DNA of 64,000 nucleotides from Glomus cerebriforme (GCA_003550305.1 QKYT01000043.1:180845-244844), one strand, 5' to 3'; counted from the first letter of the stretch, positions 1 to 12,086 are shown. Made by a program: numbers and translations. The notes: a model not told the origin generated them from the letters alone.

Positions 1-195
1 GAGCACCTATGGTCAGAGCTGGAAAGGCGCATTAGAAAACGTCCCAATCCTGCAAAAAATGTGAGAGAATTGGAGTGTGCTTTACATGAAGAATGGAATC
101 AAATTCCTAATAATACATTAATTAATTTAATTGAAAGTATGCCACGCAGGGTTGAGGCGTGTATTAAGAATAATGGATGGCCAACTAAATATTAG
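1..195 (+). pseudogene. Tc1/mariner-type transposase, C-terminal fragment cut by the window edge
   Basis: An open frame runs from the window's first base to TAG at 193-195. It encodes about 64 residues beginning EHLWSELERRIRKR and ending NNGWPTKY. The 'hLWxxLxRri' start, followed by a stretch ending in 'SMPRRVEACIKNNG', is the typical tail of the DDE domain of Tc1-like transposases (the region after the last catalytic residue). The catalytic residues lie outside the window, so activity cannot be judged. The frame is intact here, so the copy may be young. The element's 3' inverted repeat follows directly. Confidence 0.85.
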
Positions 196-214
196 TTTTG
201 TATATNGTTTNACT

Positions 215-305
215 AATAAAATTTAAAATTTTGACCCCACTTATTATGTACGTTTTTGAGTAATTAATAAATATGGTGTCCGCCTACTTTTTTCCAAGTA
301 GTGTA
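215..305. mobile_element. 3' terminal repeat of the Tc1-type element
   Basis: After the transposase stop comes a GC-richer stretch, including CCGCCTACTTTTTTCCAAG at about 280-298 and ending AGTGTA at about 305. Read on the minus strand it starts TACACTACTTGG and continues with a GGCGGAC core, the layout of Tc1-type terminal inverted repeats with a TA target at 304-305. The opposite end lies outside the window, so inversion cannot be checked here. Confidence 0.6.
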
Positions 306-368
306 TGTGTCAACACTATTACAGTATATGGTAGAACTTACTTTGCCTGTTCAAATCATTGACTAACA

Positions 369-593
369 TTACAAGTCTTGTTGCAGTCCATAAGAAAGGC
401 TATAAGTCTCACTACAAAGCTTTTCTATAGTCCATTGGAGAAAATCAGAGCTAGCAACTTCTTGTTGAAGAAGAGTTATAAGTATATTTTCATTAAGGAT
501 CAAGTTTTTTTGTAAAAAAATTAAAATTTGTTCTGTATCATATTCTTTTACTTCCTCATATGAAAGATTAATAAAAGTACTTGCAGTAGACAT
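369..593 (-). CDS. small SAM-like domain protein
   Basis: This is a 74-residue intronless frame starting at the ATG complementary to 591-593 (MSTASTFINLSYEEVKEYDT) and ending YGLQQDL. An in-frame upstream start at 707 would add a T-rich, low-complexity stretch, so the inner ATG is preferred. The pattern 'vkeyDTeqiLiFLqkn...ll.qevassdFLqwTieKL....YGL' matches the SAM-like fold seen in many small proteins of Glomeromycotina fungi: a short helical repeat with a terminal Y-G-L. The expected tail after YGL is missing, so this may be a truncated copy. No partner or role can be read from the sequence, and the family assignment is from pattern memory. Confidence 0.5.
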   Translation of the reverse strand: MSTASTFINLSYEEVKEYDTEQILIFLQKNLILNENILITLLQQEVASSDFLQWTIEKLCSETYSLSYGLQQDL

Positions 594-1145
594 GATGTTA
601 TAGTGTGAAAAAGAGTTTAGAAAAAAAATTTTTGCAAAAAAAGATAAGGATTTAGGAGTATATATATGAAATTTACTTATCACATAAATAGTTATAATTA
701 CTAACAAAAAAACTCATGTACGACTGTATGTAATATTTACTAATTAAATATGCAAAAGCATATGACATATTTGTGATAAATAATGTATAACAAATAAATT
801 TTACCACGTGAAAAAATCAGATAAATAGTAATTTTGAATCACTGTTCAGTGTCACACTGGTAATAATGTTTTCTATACCAGATACTACGATAATTACCGG
901 CTAAAAAAAAATAATACTTACCAAAGTTAGAAGCACTCATACAAGAAATGAATATCACTGAATTTAGTTGAATCAATCAGTTTGATTATCTACCAATATT
1001 ACTAATGTATTGAAAAAAAAAATTATAAATATGTATATATATTAATCGAATTTTTAAATTATAAACTTCAAAAAAAAACAAAAACAAAAAAATACAAATT
1101 TTTTAGCGATTATTATCCAAAAACTTTTTAAATAGCCAATAAAAG
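594..1145. other. intergenic, AT-rich
   Basis: This is the shared upstream region of the SAM-like gene (minus) and the DUF427 gene (plus). It holds poly-A tracts and one CACGTG hexamer at 805-810. No gene is seen. Confidence 0.6.
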
Positions 1146-1643
1146 ATGCCAAAAGCTGAATGGAACGGTAAAGGTAAATAGAAAGTCAAATTATTTATTT
1201 AATTACTAGAAATAAATTTATAATTAAGTTCTCAATAATTTATTATAGTCATCGCTGAATCTACAGACTTTCAGCGTGTTGAAGGAAATATTTATGTAAG
1301 TAATCTTATAATGACAAATAAATTGGTTTAGTAAATAATAATTATATATTTTATCTATAGTTCCCGCCAGATAGTATTAAATCGGAATTTCTTCAACCAA
1401 CTTCTCATAGTTCATCATGTCCATGGAAAGGAGCAGCTTCATATTATAACATCGTCGTTGATGGTATTTATTATTTATTTACAACTCTTTTTTAAAAATA
1501 TTGTGATTTATTATTATTAACTTTTTTTTAAATTAGGTAATACAAATGAAAATGCTGCTTGGTATTATCCTGAACCATTGGAAAAAGCAAAAAACATTAA
1601 AAATTATGTTGCTTTTTGGAAAGGTGTTAAAATAACTGAATAA
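1146..1643 (+). CDS. DUF427 domain protein
   Basis: There are four exons: 1146-1173, 1249-1295, 1361-1463 and 1537-1643, with GT-AG introns of 75, 65 and 73 nt. The joined frame gives about 94 residues, beginning MPKAEWNGKVIAESTDF and ending YVAFWKGVKITE. The order 'W.g.viAeS.....vegn.YFPpdsi....l..s...S.CPWKG.AsYY.i.vdg......AAWYYpeP...a..i..yVAFwkGv.i' is the full DUF427 domain, a compact beta fold found as stand-alone proteins in bacteria and fungi. The length matches single-domain members. The biochemical function is not established, although the CPWKG/YY/AWYYP residues define the conserved pocket. Phases at all three junctions agree with the family alignment, which supports the model. 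Confidence 0.9.
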
Positions 1644-2357
1644 CTTTTTTTTAAGCTTCTTTTAAAAGTATTTTTTTACAAAAGTTGTTTTTTTTTCTAA
1701 ATAAAATGTTTTACGAATAAGTATTATTAAATTTTCATAAAACCGATTTTGATATAAATAATGATTTGTTTGAGCCAATAAAAGATTGAAATTAATTAAT
1801 GATTCGCGATATTTTGGATTTGGTTAGCTTTTAAAAATTAACAAGAAATTGACCTAAATGAATTACCAAAATTAATTGAATTAAAGTAAAAACAAAATAT
1901 GTAAATTAGCGGTGTATTGAATATCAGTATAGTATGATTTTCTAAAATTGTACGTATCCTCCACTTTTTTGTTTGTACTTTAATATCTAATATACATATA
2001 TATTGTAACAATCGTATGTACTGTACGTAACAAAAATAAAATTATACTAAATTAATTCACTTTCCATATACTAAATATATTAATAAATGTCCGATTCACA
2101 CAATTCGATGGAAATATATACAAGTTAGAAATTGAAATAGAAGTTTCTTCGTTTATTCCCTTATTTCAATGTAAAAAAAAAAAAAAAAAGAGTTATAAAA
2201 TACAGTAAGTTAAGTGGGAATACAATAAATTGATTTATATAGTAATTCAATATCTTTAAATAATTCATAAAGTAATTGATTTTATTAAACTTAAAAAAAT
2301 GATTTGTGCATTCATTTTTAAATTTATACTATCTTTGAGATTTAATCCTAATTCTTT
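1644..2357. other. intergenic between convergent genes
   Basis: This is AT-rich sequence between the 3' ends of the DUF427 gene and the minus-strand gene downstream, with a possible poly-A signal AATAAA near 1700 and an A17 run near 2175. Nothing else is supported. Confidence 0.5.
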
Positions 2358-3000
2358 TTACTTTTCTAAATTAGCTAATTCTAAAGATTCAGCTTCAGCA
2401 TTAACATATTCATAATGTTTTATGCCCATATATGTTCTTTTTTCTTTTTTTTTTACACCAATGTTACCAAAGAATGGGTAGTTTTTGATTGAATTTTGTC
2501 CTCCACCACCTAATGAATATTGAATCTAAAAGAAAAAGTATTTGAAATAAAAATTAATAAAAAAAGTTTTATGGTAAAAAAAAAATAAGTAAATTAAATA
2601 GTTAATTATATTTTTCAACAGTCTTTTGGATTAATCATTAACGTTGAATACTATTGCAATACCGAATTCTGAAGTTTTTGGGTATTCAATTGGAATTGTA
2701 GAATAAATAACTTCTTTAACAATTGCTTTTTGAGAGAACGTTGCAATAGTTTCTTCCTTCTTATCCAAGTCGCTATCATTGTCATTTTTATCCTACAAAT
2801 TATAATTAAAATTTATTGTTAAATATATAGGATTTTATATCATTTATTATAATAATTTATTTGCTTACAATTGAATAAGGATCAATAATTTCTTTAACAT
2901 TTGATAGAATTACTTTTATTTTTAAATTAAACGCGACAATTTCATTTTTTGAATTTTTCGTGTAGAGAGAATGAATTAGTAATACATAATTTGATTGTGT
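2358..3000 (-). CDS. unidentified multi-exon gene (5' end not resolved)
   Basis: Three exons are visible on the minus strand: about 3000-2869 (ending ...VKEIIDPYSI), 2792-2643 (50 codons, ending EFGIAIVFN) and 2525-2358 (starting IQYSLGGGGQNS, stop at 2358-2360). Introns have GT-AG ends (gtaagc...tag; gttaat...ag) and the phases agree. The encoded ~150 residues contain an acidic linker (DKNDNDSDLDKKEE), beta-like segments and a YPFFGNIGVKKKEKR patch before an EAESLELANLEK tail. No start ATG is in frame before a stop near 3030, so a first exon is missing from this model. I do not recognise the family and assign no function. Confidence 0.5.
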
Positions 3001-3402
3001 TTTATATAAAAGTATAATAAAAACTTAAAATCATACTATTGTACTGTACATACAGTATATATATTATAGTATCTATATAGTATGTTAGAGTCATACATAC
3101 AAAGTAAAACTGCAACCTACATACTAATTTAAAAAATCATACTATACTAATAGAAGTACATTCGACATACTGTATATAAGTTTTATTACTTTATAGAATC
3201 TATAAAATTATAATTCAAAAGATGCTATATAAATTATAAAAGGAAGGACAATACAATGACAAAACGCGTTTGTACGAATTGTTTATCACGAAAATGACGT
3301 AATTATGATAGTCATAAAATGGTTGGACATTTTATACATTTATCATGTTATATGTATATAAAACCGTCCTTTGTCTATTATTGTTTGAATTGAAAATATA
3401 AA

Positions 3403-3504
3403 ATGGATTTACAACGTCAAGACGCTTTCTTTGAATTTGATGACGAAGATTTCATCCAACAATCTGAAACTGAAAGGATGAACTTTGCGGAAAGTTATAT
3501 TTAG
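3403..3504 (+). CDS. 33-residue acidic ORF, possible gene remnant or first exon
   Basis: ATG at 3403 opens MDLQRQDAFFEFDDEDF... and stops at TAG 3502-3504. A TATA-like stretch (TATATGTATATAAAA near 3350) sits about 45 nt upstream, and codon use looks coding-like compared with the flanks. No homologue is recognised. A 15-bp sequence at its 3' end recurs in inverted orientation at 3847-3861. It could be a degraded gene, an uncalled first exon or chance. Confidence 0.25.
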   Translation: MDLQRQDAFFEFDDEDFIQQSETERMNFAESYI

Positions 3505-4853
3505 CACTTGCTGGAGTGTCATGGCCTTCTACTTGGCCGTCACATCCAGGCCGACTATATAAGAAATTACAAAATCTTCAATTTGGTCATTGGTACAAAT
3601 TTTATTTCAATTCTTAATGGGGCAAAAATTAACTTCTTGTCCCTCCTGGTGTTACTATCTTGACCCTCATATATTGAATTATATATATGCGAGTCAAGAA
3701 AGTAAGTCGTACAGGTAATATTTGCCTTAATGGGCCAAAGCTGTCTTTCAAGTTGCAATTGTTTTGCTTTTAAAGTAAAAAAAACACGAGTTTTTTTATT
3801 ATCTACCGTTTTTATTTTTATGAGAGATCTTTTTTTTAGTTGGGTCTCATCCTTTCAGTTTACATCATCCTTCTTTTTGGAGTTAAAGTTACGAACTTCG
3901 TCTGGTATGAGTTTTTTTGATTAAAAAGAAATATTACGCCTCGCTTGAGCGAATGGGTGTTAAAAATGAAAAGAAAGGTTAAAATTATCTTCGGCAGATT
4001 TTATCGAAATATGGTATTATGGAATTTCAAATTTCCGTTTGATAATATATCGATAATCGATGCGATGCATCGCTCAAAATGCTCAGATTGTCGATCAAAA
4101 AAAAAAATATTTTGTGTGAGAATTTTTTTCATCATCACATTCTCTGATTACTAGATATAGATATATTCTTTAACTGAGTTCATAATACAGTATTATGTAA
4201 TATGCATTTTACCATTATCTAATACTATATTTCATTTCACCGACAATAAAATTAAAAAAAAATTTACCAAGAAATTGTAAACTGCTACTGTACATAATGA
4301 ATGTTATATATCTGTATTTATGTTTAAGGAATCATGTAAACGTGAACTTTGATTGTTCATGTTTTTTAGAAAAGAGCGATGTCTAAATACTTTTTACAAT
4401 CGTTATTTATCACAGTAATTCAGGAATTACGAATATTTAATTACCTAACATATTTGTATTTCAATCCATTGTCACGAAAAGAATTTAATTGGTTAATCAA
4501 ATGTATTAATTACTACATAGGGAAAAATACTCAAACTTAGCAAGTTCGGTTATTAAAATAATTGGTTTAACCAAAAAATAAGCCTCCAATTTTGTTACAT
4601 AAACTTGTCATTTTATTTAATTTTCAATCTCCTTATACATTTATTATCAAAAAAAAAATTTTATTCTTATATTCTTATCTTGTTATTCTTTGATTATCCT
4701 TTTTTTTTGAGTTTTTCCGGAGTTGTGTTCATTTAACATCGTACAAAAATTCACATGTTGCACTTGATCACAAGATTTTACTAATAAATAGATATTAGAG
4801 TACCTCAAAATTTTGTTCAAAAAAAAAAATCGATTCTTCTTTCTTAGTGAAAA
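3505..4853. other. intergenic, partly GC-richer stretch without a clear gene
   Basis: Bases 3510-3740 and 3840-4080 are less AT-rich than the surroundings and contain short palindromic runs (for example around TCGATAATCGATGCGATGCATCG at about 4050-4072), but no frame has a recognisable product. The 4150-4850 stretch is plain AT-rich promoter-side sequence for the Stc1 gene. Confidence 0.4.
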
Positions 4854-5628
4854 ATGAGTCACTCTGCTAAGCACGCCAACCAACAGGGTTCCAAACCTCC
4901 AAAGGAAATATTCTGTTATGGTTGTAATAAGAATAAGCCAAGTCATTCTTTCTCAAAAACTCAACTTACAAAGTACATGTCTAACATTGCTAATGGTAAG
5001 TACCTTAGAAGGATAAATTCTCCTTTTGATGATAATCATAATAAAATATACGTTTGAATTTCAAACGATATAGAATACGCCCCTCATGGTAGGACTTTAA
5101 AGAAACATCACACTATGTGCAAAGCGTGCACTCCACAACAGAACAGTACTTTGACTTGTATGCTTTGTACGCGCACAAAACCATTGGAGAAATTTGCTAA
5201 GGTAAATTCTATGGCTGATAATGTTTAAGTGTTGTAATTCAAAGTAATTTCTTAAGAAAATCTTGTAGTACTATTTCGTGTAAACAATTGTAAATCTCGG
5301 ATATTTAACTTACAATTGTGATTATATTTTTATTATTAAAGCATTCGTTTGTTTCTTTTGAAATTAAATTTGCCTTAATTATATGTTGATTTATTTAATT
5401 TTGTAATTAGGCTCAAAGGAAAAATGCCGAAAAAGCGAGGTGCCTTCGTAAGTTTAAAAATAATGATTCTTTAATTGCTAATTGGTAAATGTGAACTAAT
5501 TCGTTCTTCATTCTTATTGTGAATTAGAATGTATGAAAAAACGTGAAGAGGATGACATTGACGACAGCGAGCCCGATACGGAAGATTCTGACGGATCATA
5601 CAATGAAACATGGGATGATGTCTTGTAA
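4854..5628 (+). CDS. Stc1-domain protein (RNAi/heterochromatin adaptor type)
   Basis: There are four exons: 4854-4995, 5074-5201, 5411-5447 and 5528-5628, all GT-AG, giving about 135 residues. The Stc1 domain is laid out in order: CYGCNKNKPSHSFSKTQL (first Cys pair), MCKACTPQ (second pair), LTCMLCTRTKPLEKFAK (third pair), then AQRKNAEKARCLQCM (fourth pair), followed by an acidic tail ending TWDDVL. The repeated C-x2-C...K-P...F-K pattern is diagnostic of the domain. In fission yeast the LIM-like Stc1 links Argonaute/RITS to the CLRC histone H3K9 methyltransferase complex; a similar adaptor role here is inference. Joining across the third intron recreates the last CxxC, which supports the splice model. 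Confidence 0.85.
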
Positions 5629-6316
5629 AGGGCGCTTTGATTAATGATAAAGGAAGAATAATTGTTTTTCTTCCTTTTTTGGGGGGTTTTACCTGCTTTA
5701 AACCTATTGATTTTTTATGAGTCCATCCCTCATTTTTCACATTTTATATCTGATCATAAAAAAAAAAGATTTAAAAGTTATTTGGCTTTTTTTTTATTTG
5801 CTTTTTGGGGGTTGTTGTTTTATTACAGGATTTTCAAAGATCTTTTTGTTCTTTATAAATTTCTTAAAATGAAATGTATAATAAATTGGATTTCAATTAC
5901 AATTTTTTTGTCCTAAAGTGATCAATCATACCTAAGATATTAAAGATAAATGGTTTTGAGAATCTTTTTTTTTGAAAAAAGAACGCACTTTTTTTAATCT
6001 TAAAATTGAACAATAGTTGCACATCTTTCAAGATAAGTAAATTTACTTCGAAGAAATATCGAAGTTAGTTTGTATCTGCAAAAAAAATAAGTATTTAATG
6101 GTTGACCACAAATCTGACCAATATTTAAATCATGAGATACAGTACAATTACAAAAAAAAAGAGGTTTTTTTTTTATTTTAATTAAAATAAAAATAAAATA
6201 TACAAAAATATCTAAACTTTATCTATTATAATATATGGTGAAAATATTATCGTAAATATGAGACTATTAAATTAAAAATGACCATTCCTTTCTAATTAAA
6301 TATACATCTAAATTAT
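5629..6316. other. intergenic between convergent genes
   Basis: This is T-rich sequence downstream of the Stc1 gene and of the PMT gene, with a G-run/T-run patch near 5675-5690. No gene is seen. Confidence 0.5.
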
Positions 6317-9300
6317 CTAAATTTCACCTTTCTTTGGTTGAAAATGTAAATCCCAAGTATCTAACCATCTTCTATTATATATACCAGAAGGATCAAGTCC
6401 AGGTGTGCCATAAGTTAAAGGAGATAAATATAAATAAACTCCGAATGATATACAAATTATTGTTATAGCGACTATAAATGATATATAATCTACTACGGCT
6501 TTTAAATTTAAATGAACAATTTTAGGTCTGTTATTTGATATATTACTACCACCAGCGCCACTTATTGATATTGGGTAATTAACAGAATTTATAAACATAA
6601 AATTAAATACAACTGATGCTACCATATAACTACATACTAATGCTGGTAAATAATGATGTAAAAATAATGATCTACCCATTAAATAGAATGGTATATAATG
6701 GAAAAGCCATGCTAAGAAAAAGAAACATCCTGAATTATATAATCGATTTCTAACAGCTATTATTTTTTTTCATAAAAAACAATACAATGAATTAATATCT
6801 ATATAAGGGAAAAAAGACAATACAAATTCTTTAAATACTTACGATCACTTATAGGTTTAATGCCACGTCGTCTTGAAATTACATCAGCTAATAAAACTCC
6901 AACAAGTACAGCCATTGAAGCAACAGTTAACCACCAATTAAAAGGATTGCCTAATAAATAAATTTGTTCTCTATCATCATTATTTGTCCAAAATGATATA
7001 CCACGTATTAAAAATGGCCAATTAATTGGTCCGCTTGAATATGGATGTGGTTTTGTTAATCCTGAATTATGACTTATCATTAAACGTTGTAATTCGAAAT
7101 ATTTTAATAAAAATGGTATCTTTCTTGGTTCTTTTTGTTCCGAAGGTTCTGTAACTATAAAAAAATAGGAAGGTTTTAATTTTGCTTTAAAAGAACGGTA
7201 TAAATAATATAATGATATTTTAAAACATTCTTATTTACCATTTTTACCAATAATTTCATTTGCAAACCAAAAATTACTTTTTTCAATATTATTTTTATTA
7301 CCATTAACTTCTTGTTGTTTGAACCCCCATTCAGGTAAAGCTGCATCATGTGTCCACAAAGCAACTTTAGTATCATAATGAATTATACGTACAAAACTTG
7401 ATTTAGTTTTCCATACGGTATTAGAATCACCATCATGAATGTAAACTTGAAATACTGTCTCATTATAACGTGACTTATCATCTGCTGGAAATGTGGTGAA
7501 TTCTTGATTAGTTGGCATAAGTGGTGAAGCTACATCATGTGTTAATAAATGTGAATTTGTTTTAATATGTTCGAGTAATATAAAGTCTCCATGTTTGATT
7601 GTGTCATTCTCTGGCCTTGAAGTGTTAAAGAAATTTTCTGCTGGTTTGATACGCCATTGATTATTATCGTCTTCATGTGGATATCCTGTTACTTGTTGAC
7701 CTAAAGATTACAGATTCATTTATTTTTAGAATTTCTATATTAAAAGATTAACATAAAAGATATATACCTTGACTACTAATTCGTCCATCTTCATATCTAA
7801 GCGGATAATGTTCAACATGAGAATGTAAAAACACTGAAGTATCCTTATGTTTCAAAGTGATAGTATCATTGTATCTTATCTCTGAAAACACGAAATAATC
7901 ACACAAAGTGTTAAAGTTGTAAATTGTATGAGAAAATTATAAATTGAAAGCGAGATGAAAATTTACCGAAACTTTGAAGATTCATTACATTCCCTCGTAA
8001 CGTTTCTTGAAAAGCCGGACTCATAAACGCGTCGCCAGGTCCACTTGTATTCAATATGATGAAGTGAATATAGAAAAAAAATAAATAAACTGAAATTGGC
8101 ACTACTATCAAACCAATAGCCCGTGCAGCAAAATGCTTCCTAAATTGAGTCTAAAAATTGTTCAATGAAACTAATTATTTGGCTTGTTTTCCGTAATAAG
8201 TCAAAGTATTATAAATATAAAATCCTGGTTAATCTTACCATTGTCAACCCACGTTTTATGTCTAATAAATTCCATAAATCAATAAGAACGGCAACCCCAA
8301 TAGTCATGACCGTAAATAATCCCACCATTTTAACACTTATTGTTAACCCAAGTGAAACTCCAGAAGTAACTAGCCAAATCCACCATTCATTAGAAAATTC
8401 CCTATAAATAACGAAAATTTTGTTAATACATGTCGCATTCACATCAAATTGAATAATTATTTTGTAGTTACCTCAAACGAAGTTTGTAAAATCTGACATA
8501 AGAATAAAAAGTACAAAGCATGAAAAATATAAGCATAGAATCGAGAAGGATAAGTTGCGTTTGACAAATCAAAGCATTATCTACAGAAAATGAATTAATT
8601 AAAAATTACAAAAATTTAAGATTACTAAGGAGAAATATATATATATTTTGTTTACCAAATAATACTAATGCAGCAGCAAAGATCGCAGTAATTATCGGAT
8701 ATCCCGATTCTATCATAATCATATACATTAAAGGAACAAAAAGCGCGCCTAAAGTGGCGGGCAATGCTCTTAATCCAACATAAGGTATATTATTACTTAT
8801 ATAATCGTCTCCGATATTATCAAATTCAAAATGACCGTCATAACCAAGTAAATAACCCATTCCGGCAAACATCATCTTTGCAAGTGGAGGATGAACATCA
8901 AAAAAATACATTCTTTTAAGGTAATAGCTTGCAAATTTGCCGAAATGAACTTCATCGAAGCTAATCGAGTTAAGATTAATGATCCATTTTGATAAATCAT
9001 GTATGAGCATCTGAGTTTAACGAAGTAGACCAATTGAATGAAATAAAAATTGCAACATACACAACTTGAGCTGGATATTCAATACTATAGAAACGGGTAA
9101 CAAATGACAATAGAGTTAATACTGCCAAGATAATTCTTGAAACTACATCAGGGTTGCTTTCTCGCTTTTTGAAAATTGCTTCCTATATTCGCAATATTAT
9201 AAATAAATCACTGAGAAAAGAATATTAACAGCGAAATAACCTAATAGTTATACCTTCTTTCTATCGTCAAATTCTTCCTGAATTGGTATTTCGCTTTCAG

Positions 9301-9343
9301 TATATCCAATTTGCCTCTGGCGAACTTGGTTTTGGTCAGACAT
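6317..9343 (-). CDS. dolichyl-phosphate-mannose--protein mannosyltransferase (Pmt4/POMT1-like)
   Basis: This is a roughly ten-exon gene of about 780 residues, starting at the ATG complementary to 9341-9343 (MSDQNQVRQRQIGYTE). It transfers mannose from dolichyl-phosphate-mannose to Ser/Thr of secretory proteins in the ER membrane. The luminal catalytic loop is visible as VVFDEVHFGKFASYYLKR, then FDVHPPLAKM and a GYDGHFEFDNIGDDY segment. The VV/FDEV join is made by the intron ending at about 8971. Several membrane helices follow (ALVLF..., WWIWLVTSGVSLG, IGLIVVPISVYLFFF). The MIR repeats (LHSHVEHYPLRYEDG, QQVTGYPHEDDNNQW, LLEHIKTNSHLLTHD) and C-terminal helices (NPFNWWLTVASMAVLVG, SLFLHHYLPALVCSYMV) complete the family layout. 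The Pmt4 rather than Pmt1/2 assignment is tentative. The gene diverges from PRPF4 across about 300 bp. Confidence 0.9.
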
Positions 9344-9649
9344 TTTTTAGTCAAATATTTAATAAAATTAAAATTTGTCAATTTAAGCTCAAATAGACAA
9401 AACTTAGAATTGTCACCTTATCACGTTAATATAATATCTGACGATTCATTTTTTAATTTTTGTTGTCTATATTTTATTGGTTGAAAGTAATGAAATAAAA
9501 GTATTAAGACTATATAAGTTTATACATTTGGCGAAGGCGCTGCAAATAACAAATAAATAAATAAAAAAAATTATATAAGTTGCACAAAACGTGGTAAAAA
9601 AAAAATTCTTGACTTCGCGAACAGCCATTTGCTTATTACAGCCTTAAAC
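9344..9649. promoter_or_regulatory. divergent promoter region, PMT / PRPF4
   Basis: These 306 bp separate the two start codons. They contain AT-rich tracts and a TCACGTTA near-match to the E-box but no perfect CACGTG. Being the only upstream space, the region must carry both promoters. Confidence 0.5.
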
Positions 9650-12086
9650 ATGTCAACTCCAATGGATATAGATAGCAACAAGCCGAGCAAACGTGCCGGT
9701 GAAGCCTCATTGTCTAGTTCACTGTCCAGACGAGTTCACTTTGGTAGCCTTGAAGAAACTGAACGTCAAAATAGAAGGAAAACGACAATTGCAGAGGTAT
9801 CTTATGATTTCCGACAGTTTATCTTTTGTCTTTGAATTTTATTCATTCATTTTGATAATTGAATTGTTATATACGTCAAGGATTTAAATGGTGTCTCTCT
9901 AGAAGATTTGGGTTAGTAATTATTTATGGAGTTTCGTTCTTTTAATATTTGTTGATAACGTTTACCAAAATTATAATTCACAGTCGAAACTTCAATGAAT
10001 TATGAATTGTCTGATACGTCTAGAAAGGCACGTGAAGAACACCAAGCAATTTTGGATGAATTTGAACGTAAGAAACGTGCCAGAACGCTTGCAGTACCAA
10101 CTGATGATGGACGCGTTCGGGCAAAGCTTAAAGAACTAGGAGAACCACAATGTTTATTCGGTGAAGGCGTAAGCAGTTTTTTTTCATTAACATGTATTGT
10201 ATTCTATAATAACGTGTCAATCTTTTTTAATAGCCCGGAGATAGACGCGATCGTCTAAGATATTTACTTTCAAAACAAGAAGGAACTGAAATTGTCCCTG
10301 ACGAGGAAGAAGAATCCGTATCTGAGTCCGAAGAAGAGGTATTTTTTGTGTGATAATATTGTTATGTATTTGTTGAATAACTTATTGACGAATAAAGTGG
10401 ACTTAGTTCGTGTTTATAAATCAAGAAAGAGGAAGAGTTTTTCACCCAAGGAACTCCAGAATTGTTAGCGGCTCGGCGATGGATAGCACATTACTCTTTA
10501 CCCAGGTTAGTTATTAAATATTAGTTTGTATTGATTTAAAAAATATATTTAACTCGTATTTTTCTTTATAGAGCAAGAGATCGACTTCAAAAGCAACGTA
10601 TAGAATACGAAATGCCATTACCTCAACTAAAATCATTTCGAAAAGATTTATTTTCAGAATTAAAGGTAACTGACTAATTTTTTTTTCGAAAATATACTAT
10701 ATTGATTAATATTGATGTTTTTTTGTGTCCTTTTAGTCTTATGCAAATTTCAGTTCTCAAATTGGAGATGACCGGCCGATTTCACAATGTACTTTTTCAC
10801 CAGATTGTAGTCTGATTGCCACTGGTTCGTGGTCTGGATTATGTCGGATATGGAGTGTGCCAAGTTGTGGTGCATTAGCCACTTTAAAAGGTTCGTATAA
10901 TTTTACTTTGTAAGATACATTTATCATTTATTTTACTTATTTATACGAATATTAGGTCACACGGATCGAATTGGAGGAATTTCCTGGCATCCACAGTCGA
11001 CCCTCTCCATTGATAGGAGTGTAGTTAATTTGGCATCGGGAGGGGCTGATGGGTTGATTAACTTGTGGTCATTAGAGAGTGAAGCACCTTTGGCATCATT
11101 ACTAGGACATACTGCCAGGGTATCAAGGATTGATTTTCATCCTTCTGGCCGGTACCTTGGGTCTGCAAGGTATATAAATTTTATCGTTATTATCTTAAAT
11201 TTATTCTACTTAGTTCATATTAAATGTTTTTAATACATAGCTATGATACTTCATGGCGTCTCTGGGACGTTGAAACCACAGAGGAATTACTTCTACAGGA
11301 AGGACATTTAAAAGAAGTCTATGCGATTAAATTCCAAATAGATGGCGCGTTAGTTGCCACGGGGTAATTTATTTTTAATAGGAAGAAATCACGTGTTGAA
11401 GAAACATCTATTTATACATATATATATATTTTTTCTTTATATAGTGGATTAGATGCTATAGGAAGAGTATGGGATTTAAGAACAGGTAGATCTACTATGG
11501 TTTTGGAAGGACATGTCAAGGAAATTTTATCAGTGGACTTTTCGCCAAATGGGTATGTGATAATTGTCAATATAATTGAGTTGTTAGATTATTCTTAATG
11601 TTATAATACCAAACAATATTTTCAATTTCTAGTTACCAAGTTGTTACTGGAAGTGCTGATAATACAATTCGAATTTGGGATATTCGTACTTTGCGATGCA
11701 TCTACGTTATTGCTGCACATAAATCACTTGTAGCGGAGGCAAGGTTTTTCCATGCTTCATCGGCATTAGTAAATGAAGAATGGGCAAATGGTATTAGATC
11801 TACAGCATCTGGATTATATTTAGTAAGTGGTGGATATGATGGATTTGTTAATATATGGTCTGCAGATGATTGGAATTTGTTAAAGAGTTTAGCAGGACAT
11901 GACGGAAGAGTTATGGCTGTAGATGTTTCTTCAGGTTAGTAATATACATTGATTTCAAATTGAATTTACTGTTTATTATTTTACTTATTTATTTATAAAT
12001 TTATTTTTAAAGATAATAAATTTATTGCTTCTTCTGGATATGATCGGACATTTAAATTGTGGGCAAATGAAAATTTGCCAATTTAA
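9650..12086 (+). CDS. PRPF4: U4/U6 small nuclear ribonucleoprotein Prp4 (WD40)
   Basis: This multi-exon gene (about 12 exons) encodes the tri-snRNP protein that binds U4/U6 with Prp3. The ATG at 9650 ([15 protein letters not shown]) is used; the frame is open slightly upstream without another ATG. The N-terminal part has the splicing-factor motif with [18 protein letters not shown] and [13 protein letters not shown] (spliced at 10167/10233), then an acidic stretch. The helix [18 protein letters not shown] precedes seven WD repeats: [72 protein letters not shown], a long loop repeat ([16 protein letters not shown]) and [13 protein letters not shown]. It ends [11 protein letters not shown] at TAA 12084-12086. 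The order and length match the Prp4/PRPF4 family fully. Confidence 0.93.

Noticed and set aside
3000..3200. ACTGTACATACAGT-type palindromes
   Set aside because: Short dyads in simple AT-rich sequence; several similar chance palindromes occur in the window.
9693..9887. 64-codon frame at the start of PRPF4
   Set aside because: Alternative frame of PRPF4 exon 1 and intron 1.
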